Source: Bacteroidota bacterium
Lineage (GTDB): Bacteria > Bacteroidota > Rhodothermia > Rhodothermales > UBA10348
Direction of reading: 5' to 3'
Length of the DNA: 6,100 nt
NCBI GenBank assembly: GCA_027620595.1
Contig: JAQCDI010000167.1
Location: 1-6,100, forward strand
Shown here: piece by piece, positions 1 through 6,100 of the stretch
Layout: each line of letters begins with the position of its first letter
Position numbering within the stretch: position 1 is the stretch's first letter
Notes under the pieces: generated by a model
The model's database searches: none
What the model saw: only the letters and a program-made list of their open reading frames with translations
What the model was told of the DNA's origin: nothing
Program-made: the position numbers and the translations under genes

Positions 1-2187
1 ATCGTACATGCGCTCACCGACCTCCAGACTGCGCGGCCCGGCCATCTCCGTGTCCATCAGCTCGTAGATCTCCTGCGGATTCCAGTTGCGGCCCGGGCCT
101 TCGGGGCGTGGCAGGTTGGCAAAATCGAGCGCCTGGACCCCGAAAGCATCAGCCAGGTCTCCCAGTGCCTCGCGATCGGCCTGGGACAGGCGCTCAAGCG
201 CATCGGCACGGATATGCTCGATGAACCCGACATAGCTCTCCCCGCCACTGCGACGCAGCGCGTCATAGAACCACTGGAAGTAGGTCCGCCGCTGCTCCAG
301 CGTCCATCCGGCCTCGATGCCGCGCAGGCTCATCACCACATCGATGGCCTGCGGATGCGGCATGTTGGCCAGCATCTCGGAAATCTTCGGGCCATACTGC
401 TTGCTCCGGAAAAGGACCGAGTCGGCCAACAAGAGCGGGTGCGCAGGGGCGTCCTCCCCGTAGGCAGCCAAGAGGGCAAGTCCCTGATCTACGATTCCCG
501 GCGCCCCCAGGACAGCCAGCAGGCGTCCCTGCTCCCGGTTGAGGGCTTCCTCCGTTCCGGGATAGCCGGCGCCGACCGCCGCAATCACCGCGTCCTGCAT
601 GGTGGCAGGCGGCGCTCCGAGACGGATCATGACCAGACCATAGGCGCGCAGCAGATCGAGATATTCCGCCATCGAAAGGTCGGCCGGGTCAACCTCCAGC
701 AGCGAGGCATAGGCCCGATCCCGAACTGATGGGTCAGCGTGGCGGGCCAACGCCACCAAAGCATGCACGCGGCGAACCGCATCGGACTCCAAAAGCGCCC
801 GCTCCTGCCAGGAGGCCACGGGCTGGTGCTCAATGGCCACGCGGGCGGCAAAGCGGACATGTCGGTCCGGGTGGTCCAGATGTGGCCAGGCGGCTTCGAC
901 GGCAGCCGGATCCTCGTGGCCGTGGAACGCTTCCAGCGACCGGCGCAACACCTGCTCGTCGGAAATCGGGGCAGGACGGGGAGCTGACGTATCCTCATCC
1001 CCGACATACGCCACCCGGATCACGAACGAGTCCAGATTGCGGCCACCGGTCACGAAGTACAGGGCGCCATCCGGTCCGACCACGCCGTCAGTCAGCGGAA
1101 GGGGTACGCCGCTGAGGAATTCCTCCACTTCCCCGGCGTACGAGCCGCCCGCCGCGGTCAGTTTTGTCCAGTAGATCGTGCCGAAGCTCCAGTCAAAGAG
1201 GAACATGCCCTCGCGGAAACGGGTGGGGAAAGCGAGGTTCGCCCCACCTACAACGGCTGTGGGTGATCCCTGTCCCACCTCAACGACCGGAGGCAGGGTG
1301 TCCGGATAGTAGGCCGGCCACTTGCCCGAGCCGGTTCGCCACCCGAAGTCACTGCCGCTCGTTGCGTGCAGCAGACGGATGGGCCGGTACCATGGCATGC
1401 CCAGGTCCCACTCCATGTCCGAGTCCCAGGCAAACAGCTCGCCGCTTCGGTCGAACCCGATGTCAAAGGTGTTGCGGAATCCGGCGCTCACCAACTCCCA
1501 GTCGGTACCCAGGGAGTCGGTGCGGGCAATCCATCCACCCGGCGCCTTGCGGTCGGCGGCGTGGCCGCGGGGATCGCGGATCACGGGCAGGACCTGGTCT
1601 TCCTGCCAAACGCGCGGTACCAGGCTGCCCTTGAAGTCAGGCAGTTCGGTGTGGTTGCCCGCCACGAGGTACAGGGACGCACCGTCCGGCCCCAGAAGGA
1701 TCGAGTGGGGACCGTGCTCTCCCCACCCCTCGAAACGCGAGAGCGTCCGGATCGTGTCGAATTCATCGTCACCGTCCGTGTCCAGCAGCCGGTAGAGACC
1801 GCTGCCGTTCCCGTCGATTCCTTCTTCGCTGTTCACGACCACATAGAGACTGTTGAACGCCCACAACAGACCCTGGGCGTGGCCCAGGGCGACGTCCAGC
1901 TTCTGGACCTTTGTCGTGGCGGGGTCGCTTCCGATCGGCGCCGGCTCGATGCGGTAGAGCGAACCGTATTGGTCGGATGCCAGCAGCCGTCCCTTGCCGT
2001 CCACCGCAAGGGATACCCACGAGCTGCTGTCCGCTTCGGTCGGGCTGTAGAGGAAGTCGGCCTGGAATCCGTCCGGAAGGTTGAGTTTCGGGGGATCCTG
2101 GGCGAACCGGAAAAGCGGAACGTCGCGGAATGCCAGGCTGGCCAGCAGGACGATAACAACAACCAGGGGGGTGAGCAGGGTGCGCAT
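1..2187 (-). CDS. Secreted PVC-type beta-propeller dehydrogenase / c-type cytochrome protein, C-terminus cut by window edge
   Basis: The minus-strand frame is open from ATG at 2187 to base 1, giving 729 residues with no stop. Residues 1-20 form a signal peptide or signal anchor (MRTLLTPLVVVIVLLASLAF) without a lipobox. Residues about 30-395 look like a glucose/sorbosone-dehydrogenase-type beta-propeller of the kind found in Planctomycetes/Verrucomicrobia-style multidomain cytochromes. Its family-typical motifs are a Ca-loop-like DTDGDDEFD (136-144), GEHGPHS (156-162), GFRNTFD (236-242), DSDMEWDLGMPWYRP (255-269) and VGPDGALYFVTGGRN (370-384). Residues about 410-700 are helix-rich with HEAT-like segments (around 436-450 and 471-500). 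The visible end, LEVGERMYD (721-729), resembles the first helix of a c-type cytochrome domain, so a CxxCH heme site is expected just outside the window; none is seen inside it. Inferred role: oxidation of a sugar or similar compound in the periplasm, with electrons passed to the fused heme domain. The substrate is unknown. It is divergent from the receptor gene, and no Shine-Dalgarno precedes the start. The family assignment is fairly sure; the activity is not. Confidence 0.88.
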   Translation of the reverse strand, partial: MRTLLTPLVVVIVLLASLAFRDVPLFRFAQDPPKLNLPDGFQADFLYSPTEADSSSWVSLAVDGKGRLLASDQYGSLYRIEPAPIGSDPATTKVQKLDVALGHAQGLLWAFNSLYVVVNSEEGIDGNGSGLYRLLDTDGDDEFDTIRTLSRFEGWGEHGPHSILLGPDGASLYLVAGNHTELPDFKGSLVPRVWQEDQVLPVIRDPRGHAADRKAPGGWIARTDSLGTDWELVSAGFRNTFDIGFDRSGELFAWDSDMEWDLGMPWYRPIRLLHATSGSDFGWRTGSGKWPAYYPDTLPPVVEVGQGSPTAVVGGANLAFPTRFREGMFLFDWSFGTIYWTKLTAAGGSYAGEVEEFLSGVPLPLTDGVVGPDGALYFVTGGRNLDSFVIRVAYVGDEDTSAPRPAPISDEQVLRRSLEAFHGHEDPAAVEAAWPHLDHPDRHVRFAARVAIEHQPVASWQERALLESDAVRRVHALVALARHADPSVRDRAYASLLEVDPADLSMAEYLDLLRAYGLVMIRLGAPPATMQDAVIAAVGAGYPGTEEALNREQGRLLAVLGAPGIVDQGLALLAAYGEDAPAHPLLLADSVLFRSKQYGPKISEMLANMPHPQAIDVVMSLRGIEAGWTLEQRRTYFQWFYDALRRSGGESYVGFIEHIRADALERLSQADREALGDLADAFGVQALDFANLPRPEGPGRNWNPQEIYELMDTEMAGPRSLEVGERMYD

Positions 2188-2241
2188 GGGAGGGTGCGGG
2201 CGGGTGAACCATCGTTTGGCAGCTTCTGCTGCTTCATGCAC

Positions 2242-2271
2242 AGTATAACGGAATTCTGGATTTCCGCTCAG
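2242..2271 (-). promoter_or_regulatory. Candidate promoter for the propeller/cytochrome gene
   Basis: On the minus strand TATACT (2247-2242) matches the -10 consensus at five of six positions. An 18-bp spacer separates it from CTGAGC (2271-2266), a poor -35 match (three of six). The start point would lie near 2235, leaving a leader of roughly 50 nt before ATG at 2187. The -10 element stands out in a GC-rich region, but primary sigma factors in Bacteroidota-like phyla often use a different consensus (TTTG / TAnnTTTG), which is not seen here. This is a sequence match only. Confidence 0.3.
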
Positions 2272-2330
2272 ACGATGGCTCGTTTACGTTGCAGAAACAC
2301 TGCCGTCACATTTCGGCAACATGCCAAGGG

Positions 2331-2336
2331 TAGAAT
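2331..2336 (+). promoter_or_regulatory. Candidate -10 element for the receptor-phosphatase unit
   Basis: TAGAAT matches the -10 consensus at five of six positions and lies 28 bp before the receptor ATG at 2365. That would give a short leader of about 20 nt. No convincing -35 hexamer lies 16-18 bp upstream; the best partial match, GTCACA at 2305-2310, is 20 bp away. If this promoter is used, the upstream in-frame ATG at 2335 would not be in the transcript, which supports the start at 2365. The evidence is weak. Confidence 0.2.
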
Positions 2337-2364
2337 GCGGCTTTCCCAACCCAAGACCACCACG

Positions 2365-5103
2365 ATGAGAACCATTTACACCCTGATTCTGCTGCTGGTG
2401 TTGTCCACTCCCCTTCAGGCCCAGACAACATCGTTCACCGTGTCCGGATACGTTTTTGACGAGCAGGGATTGACCTTGCCTGGGGCCACGGTCCAGATCA
2501 AGTCCCTCACGCGCGGGAGTGTAACCGATCAGTCCGGCCGTTTCGTGATGGCCGGCGTTCCGTCCGGCGCGCATATCATCGAGGTGAGCTACCTCGGATT
2601 CCAGTCGCAGGAACGAGAAGTAACGGTTTCTGCAGATATCGAAGTTGAATTCATGCTTTCGCCGGGCATCATCCAGGGTGAAGAGGTGCTGGTTGTGAGC
2701 GAACGACTCGCGGGAGAGGCCAAGGCGCTCAACCAGCAGCGTGCCAACATGAATGTGACCAACGTGGTCTCCACGGACCAGATCGGCAAATTCCCGGATG
2801 CCAACGTCGGCGACGCCCTCAAGCGCATCCCCTCCATCACGGTATTCTACGATCAGGGCGAAGCCCGCTTTGCTTCCATCCGAGGCTCGGCTCCGCAGCT
2901 AAACTCGGTACAGATCAATGGCGAGCGCATTCCTTCGGCCGAAGCCGAGATCAGAACGGTCCAGCTTGACCTGATCCCCTCGGACATGATCCAGACGATC
3001 GAGGTCAACAAGGTGCTTACCGCCGACATGGACGCCGACGCCATCGGGGGCTCTGTCAACCTGATTACCCGCGCGCCGTCCGGCGGCCAGCGCATCTCCC
3101 TCACTGCCGCCGGAGGCTACAACGACCTGCGCAGCGAGGCCACCAGCAATTTTGCGGCTGTCTTCGGGAATCGCTTCCTGGACCAGCGTCTCGGTGTGGT
3201 TGTCAGCGGTAGCTATCACAACAACAACCTGGGATCGGACAACTCCGAAGGTGAATGGGAAGACGACGACGGAAAGATCTTCATCGGTGAATGGGATATC
3301 CGTCGCTACGACCTGCAACGAATCCGTCGCTCCATTGCCGCCTCCCTTGACTATCGCCCCAACTCGAACTCGGTCATCTACTTCCGCTCGATGTACAATC
3401 ATCGGGACGATTTCGAAAATCGATTCCGCGCCCGCTTTAAGCTCGACGAACCCAACGCCCAGGGTGTCGTGGAGGAAGCCGAACTGCGCCGCCAGACCAA
3501 AGGAGGTACGGACGATATCAAGAATGCGCGCCTTGAAGACCAGCGTGCATCCAGCTTTGCCCTGGCCGGCGAGCACTCGATGACCAAATTCCGGGTGGAC
3601 TGGCAGGCCTCCTACTCACGCGCATCGGAAGAACGTCCGAATGAGCGCTACGTCTCCTGGCGCGTCAAGGACGTTCCCGTTCGCGTGGATGTGTCCGATC
3701 TGGAAAAGCCCACCTTCTCTTTCGTCAATGCTTCGGACACGGATCTGTCGAATTATTCGCTTCGCGAAATCACGGAAGAGTTCCAGTTCACGGAGCAGAA
3801 CAACTACAACGCCCGACTGGACTTCACGCTGCCATTGGGTGGCTCGGATGCGGCAGACAATGGCTTGAAAGCGGGATATCGTCTGCGGATGAAGGACAAG
3901 ATCCGGGAAAATTCCTTCGTCGAATACGAACCTACGGGCAGTCAGTTCGACAACATGAGCCTGCAGCCGACCGAGGACTACTCGGAAGCCGACTACCTGG
4001 CCGGGCCATATCTCGTAGGAACCTTCCAGACGCCGGAATCCCTGGGAGATCTGGATCTGGACAATTCTTCGCTGTTCGAGCGCTCCGATCTGCCTGAGGA
4101 GTACGCCGCAGGCAACTACGAGTCCGACGAAACGGTGCATGCAGGATATCTGAAGTACAACCGCGCTTTCAGCGATCAGCTTTCCGGCAGCTTCGGTGTG
4201 CGCGTTGAGGCCACCACGGCCACCTTTACAGGCAATGAGTTCAACGACGATACGGAAAGCGTGACGCCGGTCGAAGGCGAAAACTCGTACACGGACGTCC
4301 TCCCGAGCGCGCTTTTCCGGTACGAAATCGATGCCAACACCATTGTCCGGGCTGCCTGGACGAACACGTTGGCCCGCCCCGGCTTCTACGAGTTGGTACC
4401 GTATCGGGAGATTGCTGTCGAAGACAACGAACTCTCCGTTGGCAACCCCGACCTCGAGCCGACCCGCTCGATGAACTTCGACGTCATGGTCGAAAAGTAC
4501 TTCGGTTCGGTGGGCCTGATCTCGGGTGGCGTCTTCTACAAGGACATCCAGGACTTCATCTACGTCCTCGAAGACAAGGATGCTGTCGACCCCGCCACGG
4601 GACGTACCTACGACGCCATCTTCCGCCCGGTAAACGGAGCTACTGCTTCGCTGGTCGGTTTCGAAGTAGCCATTCAGCGTCAGATTGATCAGCTGCCTGG
4701 CCTGGGCGTTTTTGCCAACTACACCTACACCAGCTCCTCTACGGAGAACCCCGGCATTTCGGACGAGAAGATCGATCTCCCCGGCACGGCCGAGCACTCC
4801 CTTAACACAAGTGTGTCCTACAACAAGGGAGCTGTGGACCTGCGCGTTTCGTTCAACTACAACAGCTCATACCTCGACCCGGATGCGCTGGATCTTACGC
4901 CAGGACTGGAGCGTTTCTACGACGCCGTGACCTATCTCGATGTCAATGGTCTTTACCGTGTCAATCAGCAGCTGCGCGTGTTCTTCAATGCGAACAACCT
5001 GCTCAATCAGCCGCTGCGCTTCTATGCGGGTGACAAGGATCGTACCTACCAGGCAGAGTACTACGGTCCCACATTCAACCTCGGCGTGAAATTCGACCTG
5101 TAG
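2365..5103 (+). CDS. TonB-dependent outer-membrane receptor (TIGR01782-like) with N-terminal carboxypeptidase-regulatory-like domain
   Basis: This 912-residue outer-membrane receptor would import a substrate using TonB/ExbB/ExbD energy. Residues 1-19 are a clear type I signal peptide, with cleavage expected at LQA|Q. Residues about 24-100 form a carboxypeptidase-D-regulatory-like beta sandwich (SGYVFDEQG, LPGATV, TDQSGRF, YLGF). A TonB-box-like segment, EEVLVVS, lies at 106-112. The plug (about 115-238) carries the group hallmarks IGKFPDANVGDALKRIPSI (140-158), RFASIRG (168-174), LNSVQINGERI (179-189) and DMDADAIGGSVNL (221-233). The rest is a 22-strand-type barrel containing ARPGFYELVPY (670-680) and GNPDLEPTRSMNFD (from 693), and it ends in the strand FNLGVKFDL. 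An acidic stretch near 292-303 is probably an exposed loop. ATG 2365 is chosen because the signal peptide starts there; ATG 2335 would add ten polar residues. There is no SusD-like partner, so it is not a SusC pair. The phosphatase follows after 2 bp, pointing to one transcript. The family is certain; the ligand is unknown, with a phosphorylated organic compound plausible from context. Confidence 0.96.
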   Translation: MRTIYTLILLLVLSTPLQAQTTSFTVSGYVFDEQGLTLPGATVQIKSLTRGSVTDQSGRFVMAGVPSGAHIIEVSYLGFQSQEREVTVSADIEVEFMLSPGIIQGEEVLVVSERLAGEAKALNQQRANMNVTNVVSTDQIGKFPDANVGDALKRIPSITVFYDQGEARFASIRGSAPQLNSVQINGERIPSAEAEIRTVQLDLIPSDMIQTIEVNKVLTADMDADAIGGSVNLITRAPSGGQRISLTAAGGYNDLRSEATSNFAAVFGNRFLDQRLGVVVSGSYHNNNLGSDNSEGEWEDDDGKIFIGEWDIRRYDLQRIRRSIAASLDYRPNSNSVIYFRSMYNHRDDFENRFRARFKLDEPNAQGVVEEAELRRQTKGGTDDIKNARLEDQRASSFALAGEHSMTKFRVDWQASYSRASEERPNERYVSWRVKDVPVRVDVSDLEKPTFSFVNASDTDLSNYSLREITEEFQFTEQNNYNARLDFTLPLGGSDAADNGLKAGYRLRMKDKIRENSFVEYEPTGSQFDNMSLQPTEDYSEADYLAGPYLVGTFQTPESLGDLDLDNSSLFERSDLPEEYAAGNYESDETVHAGYLKYNRAFSDQLSGSFGVRVEATTATFTGNEFNDDTESVTPVEGENSYTDVLPSALFRYEIDANTIVRAAWTNTLARPGFYELVPYREIAVEDNELSVGNPDLEPTRSMNFDVMVEKYFGSVGLISGGVFYKDIQDFIYVLEDKDAVDPATGRTYDAIFRPVNGATASLVGFEVAIQRQIDQLPGLGVFANYTYTSSSTENPGISDEKIDLPGTAEHSLNTSVSYNKGAVDLRVSFNYNSSYLDPDALDLTPGLERFYDAVTYLDVNGLYRVNQQLRVFFNANNLLNQPLRFYAGDKDRTYQAEYYGPTFNLGVKFDL

Positions 5104-5105
5104 AC

Positions 5106-6053
5106 ATGCAAAGAAAGATCCGGATCATCTTTTTCGCTGTCATCCTGGCCGGGTGCGGGACTTCTCCCGCACCCGGTCTGGATGAATTGGCCTCCTATGA
5201 GGACGCTTTCTCCTTCCTGATCGTCGGCGACTTCGGTCGCAACGGATATCATGGTCAGCAGGAGGTGGCCGACATGATGAGCCGTGCAGGCGACATCATG
5301 GACATCGAATTCGTGGCCACCACCGGCGACAACTTCTACGACAATGGAGTGGCCAGCGTACACGACCCTCTGATCCAGTCAGCCTTCGAGGACATCTATG
5401 ATGGACCGGGGCTACTGGTGGACTGGTACGTCTCCTTGGGCAATCATGAGTATCGTGGCAATATCCAGGCACTCATCGACTACGCTGACATCAGCAGACG
5501 TTGGAATATGCCGGCCCGCTACTACCAGAAATCGTTTGACACAGAGGACTTCGGCGTCTTGGACCTGTTCGTTGTGGACACATCGCCTTTCGAGGACGAG
5601 TACTACTCGGAAGCCAAGTACTTCCAGGTGGCCGAGCAGGACTCGTCGGCCCAGATGGCCTGGTTGAATGAAGCACTGGGGGCATCGACCGCCGATTGGA
5701 AGATTGTGGTGGGACACCACCCCCTCATCACCGGCGGAAATCGCCGGGATGACCCGCGTCATGTGGCCGCCCGACTGGAGCCCATCCTGGCCCGTCATGG
5801 CGTGGACGCCTACTTTGCAGGCCACGAGCACGACCTGCAGCACCTGGTTACCCCCCTCGGCGTCCACAATTTCATCTCCGGAGCAGGTTCCGAGTTGCGT
5901 CCGACCGGGACCATTCCTGAGACGCGGTACGCGGAATCCAGGAACGGTTTCATGTCAGCCTCGATCGACTCGAGCGGACTCACGGTTCATGTCGTGGATG
6001 CCCTTGGAGACATCCGGTATCAGACCACGCTGCCGGCCAAACCCCGAAATTGA
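5106..6053 (+). CDS. Lipoprotein metallophosphatase of the tartrate-resistant (purple) acid phosphatase type
   Basis: This 315-residue metallophosphoesterase is expected to hydrolyse phosphate monoesters at a di-metal centre. Residues 1-17 are a lipoprotein signal ending in the lipobox LAGC, with Cys17 the lipidated residue, so the enzyme should be membrane-anchored outside the cytoplasm. The motifs run in the order of the family: GDFG (41-44), GDNFYDNG (74-81), GNHEY (112-116), GHHP (203-206) and GHEHDLQ (239-245). By family knowledge these supply the ligands Asp42, Asp75, Tyr78, Asn113, His204, His240 and His242. Tyr78 is the iron-binding tyrosine that defines purple acid phosphatases. The length matches mammalian TRAP (about 325 residues). 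One small difference is GNHE where TRAP usually has GNHD. The start lies 2 bp after the receptor stop with no Shine-Dalgarno, which suggests translational coupling. The inferred job is releasing phosphate from, or trimming, a substrate linked to the receptor. A phosphodiesterase or another ester substrate is possible. Confidence 0.94.
   Translation: MQRKIRIIFFAVILAGCGTSPAPGLDELASYEDAFSFLIVGDFGRNGYHGQQEVADMMSRAGDIMDIEFVATTGDNFYDNGVASVHDPLIQSAFEDIYDGPGLLVDWYVSLGNHEYRGNIQALIDYADISRRWNMPARYYQKSFDTEDFGVLDLFVVDTSPFEDEYYSEAKYFQVAEQDSSAQMAWLNEALGASTADWKIVVGHHPLITGGNRRDDPRHVAARLEPILARHGVDAYFAGHEHDLQHLVTPLGVHNFISGAGSELRPTGTIPETRYAESRNGFMSASIDSSGLTVHVVDALGDIRYQTTLPAKPRN
5147..5178 (+). repeat. Perfect 12-bp inverted repeat (RNA hairpin) over the lipobox codons
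   Basis: CCGGGTGCGGGA (5149-5160) is followed by the loop CTTC and then its exact reverse complement (5165-5176). A G-U pair (5148/5177) and a G-C pair (5147/5178) extend the stem to 14 pairs. It begins about 40 nt after the phosphatase ATG and covers codons 14-25, including the Cys17 codon. No T-tract follows, so it is not a typical intrinsic terminator. It would be a very stable hairpin in the mRNA. The structure is seen directly; any function is inference. Confidence 0.8.
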
Positions 6054-6100
6054 TCTCCCTTTTCGGCGCTATCAAGCACAGCGGGGCGCCCGGCAATGCC

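Noticed and set aside
214..1634. Plus-strand open frames across the left part of the window.
   Set aside because: They are antisense to the continuous 729-codon minus-strand frame, are Arg/Pro-rich, and lack domain-like features.
2249..2318. Two inverted repeats of the same geometry (5-8-5): CGGAA/TTCCG at 2249-2266 and TGCCG/CGGCA at 2301-2318, as possible operators.
   Set aside because: Five-bp arms with variable spacing are expected about once in a region of this size by chance, and the two arms share no sequence, so one regulator is unlikely to bind both.
1366..2364. The receptor reading frame stays open 333 codons upstream of ATG 2365, suggesting a much longer 1245-residue protein.
   Set aside because: This stretch lies almost wholly antisense to the propeller gene, whose frame shows clear family motifs. 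The translated extension has no recognisable domain, and a textbook signal peptide begins at 2365.
2899..3576. Long minus-strand open frames inside the receptor gene (also 3616-4797).
   Set aside because: They are shadows of a strongly supported plus-strand gene in GC-rich DNA. Their translations show no recognisable domain.
6054..6100. Possible intrinsic terminator after the phosphatase stop (GGCGC at 6065 and GCGCC further on).
   Set aside because: The stem would be only about 5 bp with a long loop, and no T-tract follows before the window ends.

Overview
The window holds three real genes. The organism is probably a fairly GC-rich member of the Bacteroidota/Rhodothermota (FCB) assemblage. 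Three things suggest this: a TonB-dependent receptor with an N-terminal carboxypeptidase-regulatory-like domain, a lipoprotein phosphatase, and no recognisable Shine-Dalgarno sequence before any of the three starts. Gemmatimonadota, Balneolota or another Gram-negative lineage cannot be excluded, because no marker gene is present.

Left part (1-2187, minus strand): the first 729 residues of a large secreted protein of the 'PVC-type' dehydrogenase/cytochrome class. It has a glucose/sorbosone-dehydrogenase-like beta-propeller followed by an alpha-helical, HEAT-like region. The window edge cuts it where a C-terminal c-type cytochrome domain would be expected to begin. It has no stop in the window, so the whole 1-2187 interval is one open minus-strand frame.

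Middle (2188-2364): a 177-bp divergent intergenic region with a fairly good -10-like element facing left and a weaker one facing right.

Right part (2365-6053, plus strand): a two-gene unit separated by only 2 bp. The first gene encodes a 912-residue TonB-dependent outer-membrane receptor of the Xanthomonas/Caulobacter (TIGR01782-like) type. The second encodes a 315-residue lipoprotein metallophosphatase with all seven metal-ligand positions of tartrate-resistant (purple) acid phosphatase. The tight pairing suggests, as inference, that the phosphatase works on the cell surface or in the periplasm on a phosphorylated substrate handled by the receptor, for example an organic phosphate.

The most unusual non-coding signal is a perfect 12-bp inverted repeat with a 4-nt loop inside the phosphatase gene, exactly over the lipobox cysteine codon and the post-lipobox linker. 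The last 47 bases (6054-6100) hold nothing that can be supported. No RNA gene, mobile element, CRISPR array or defence system is visible.
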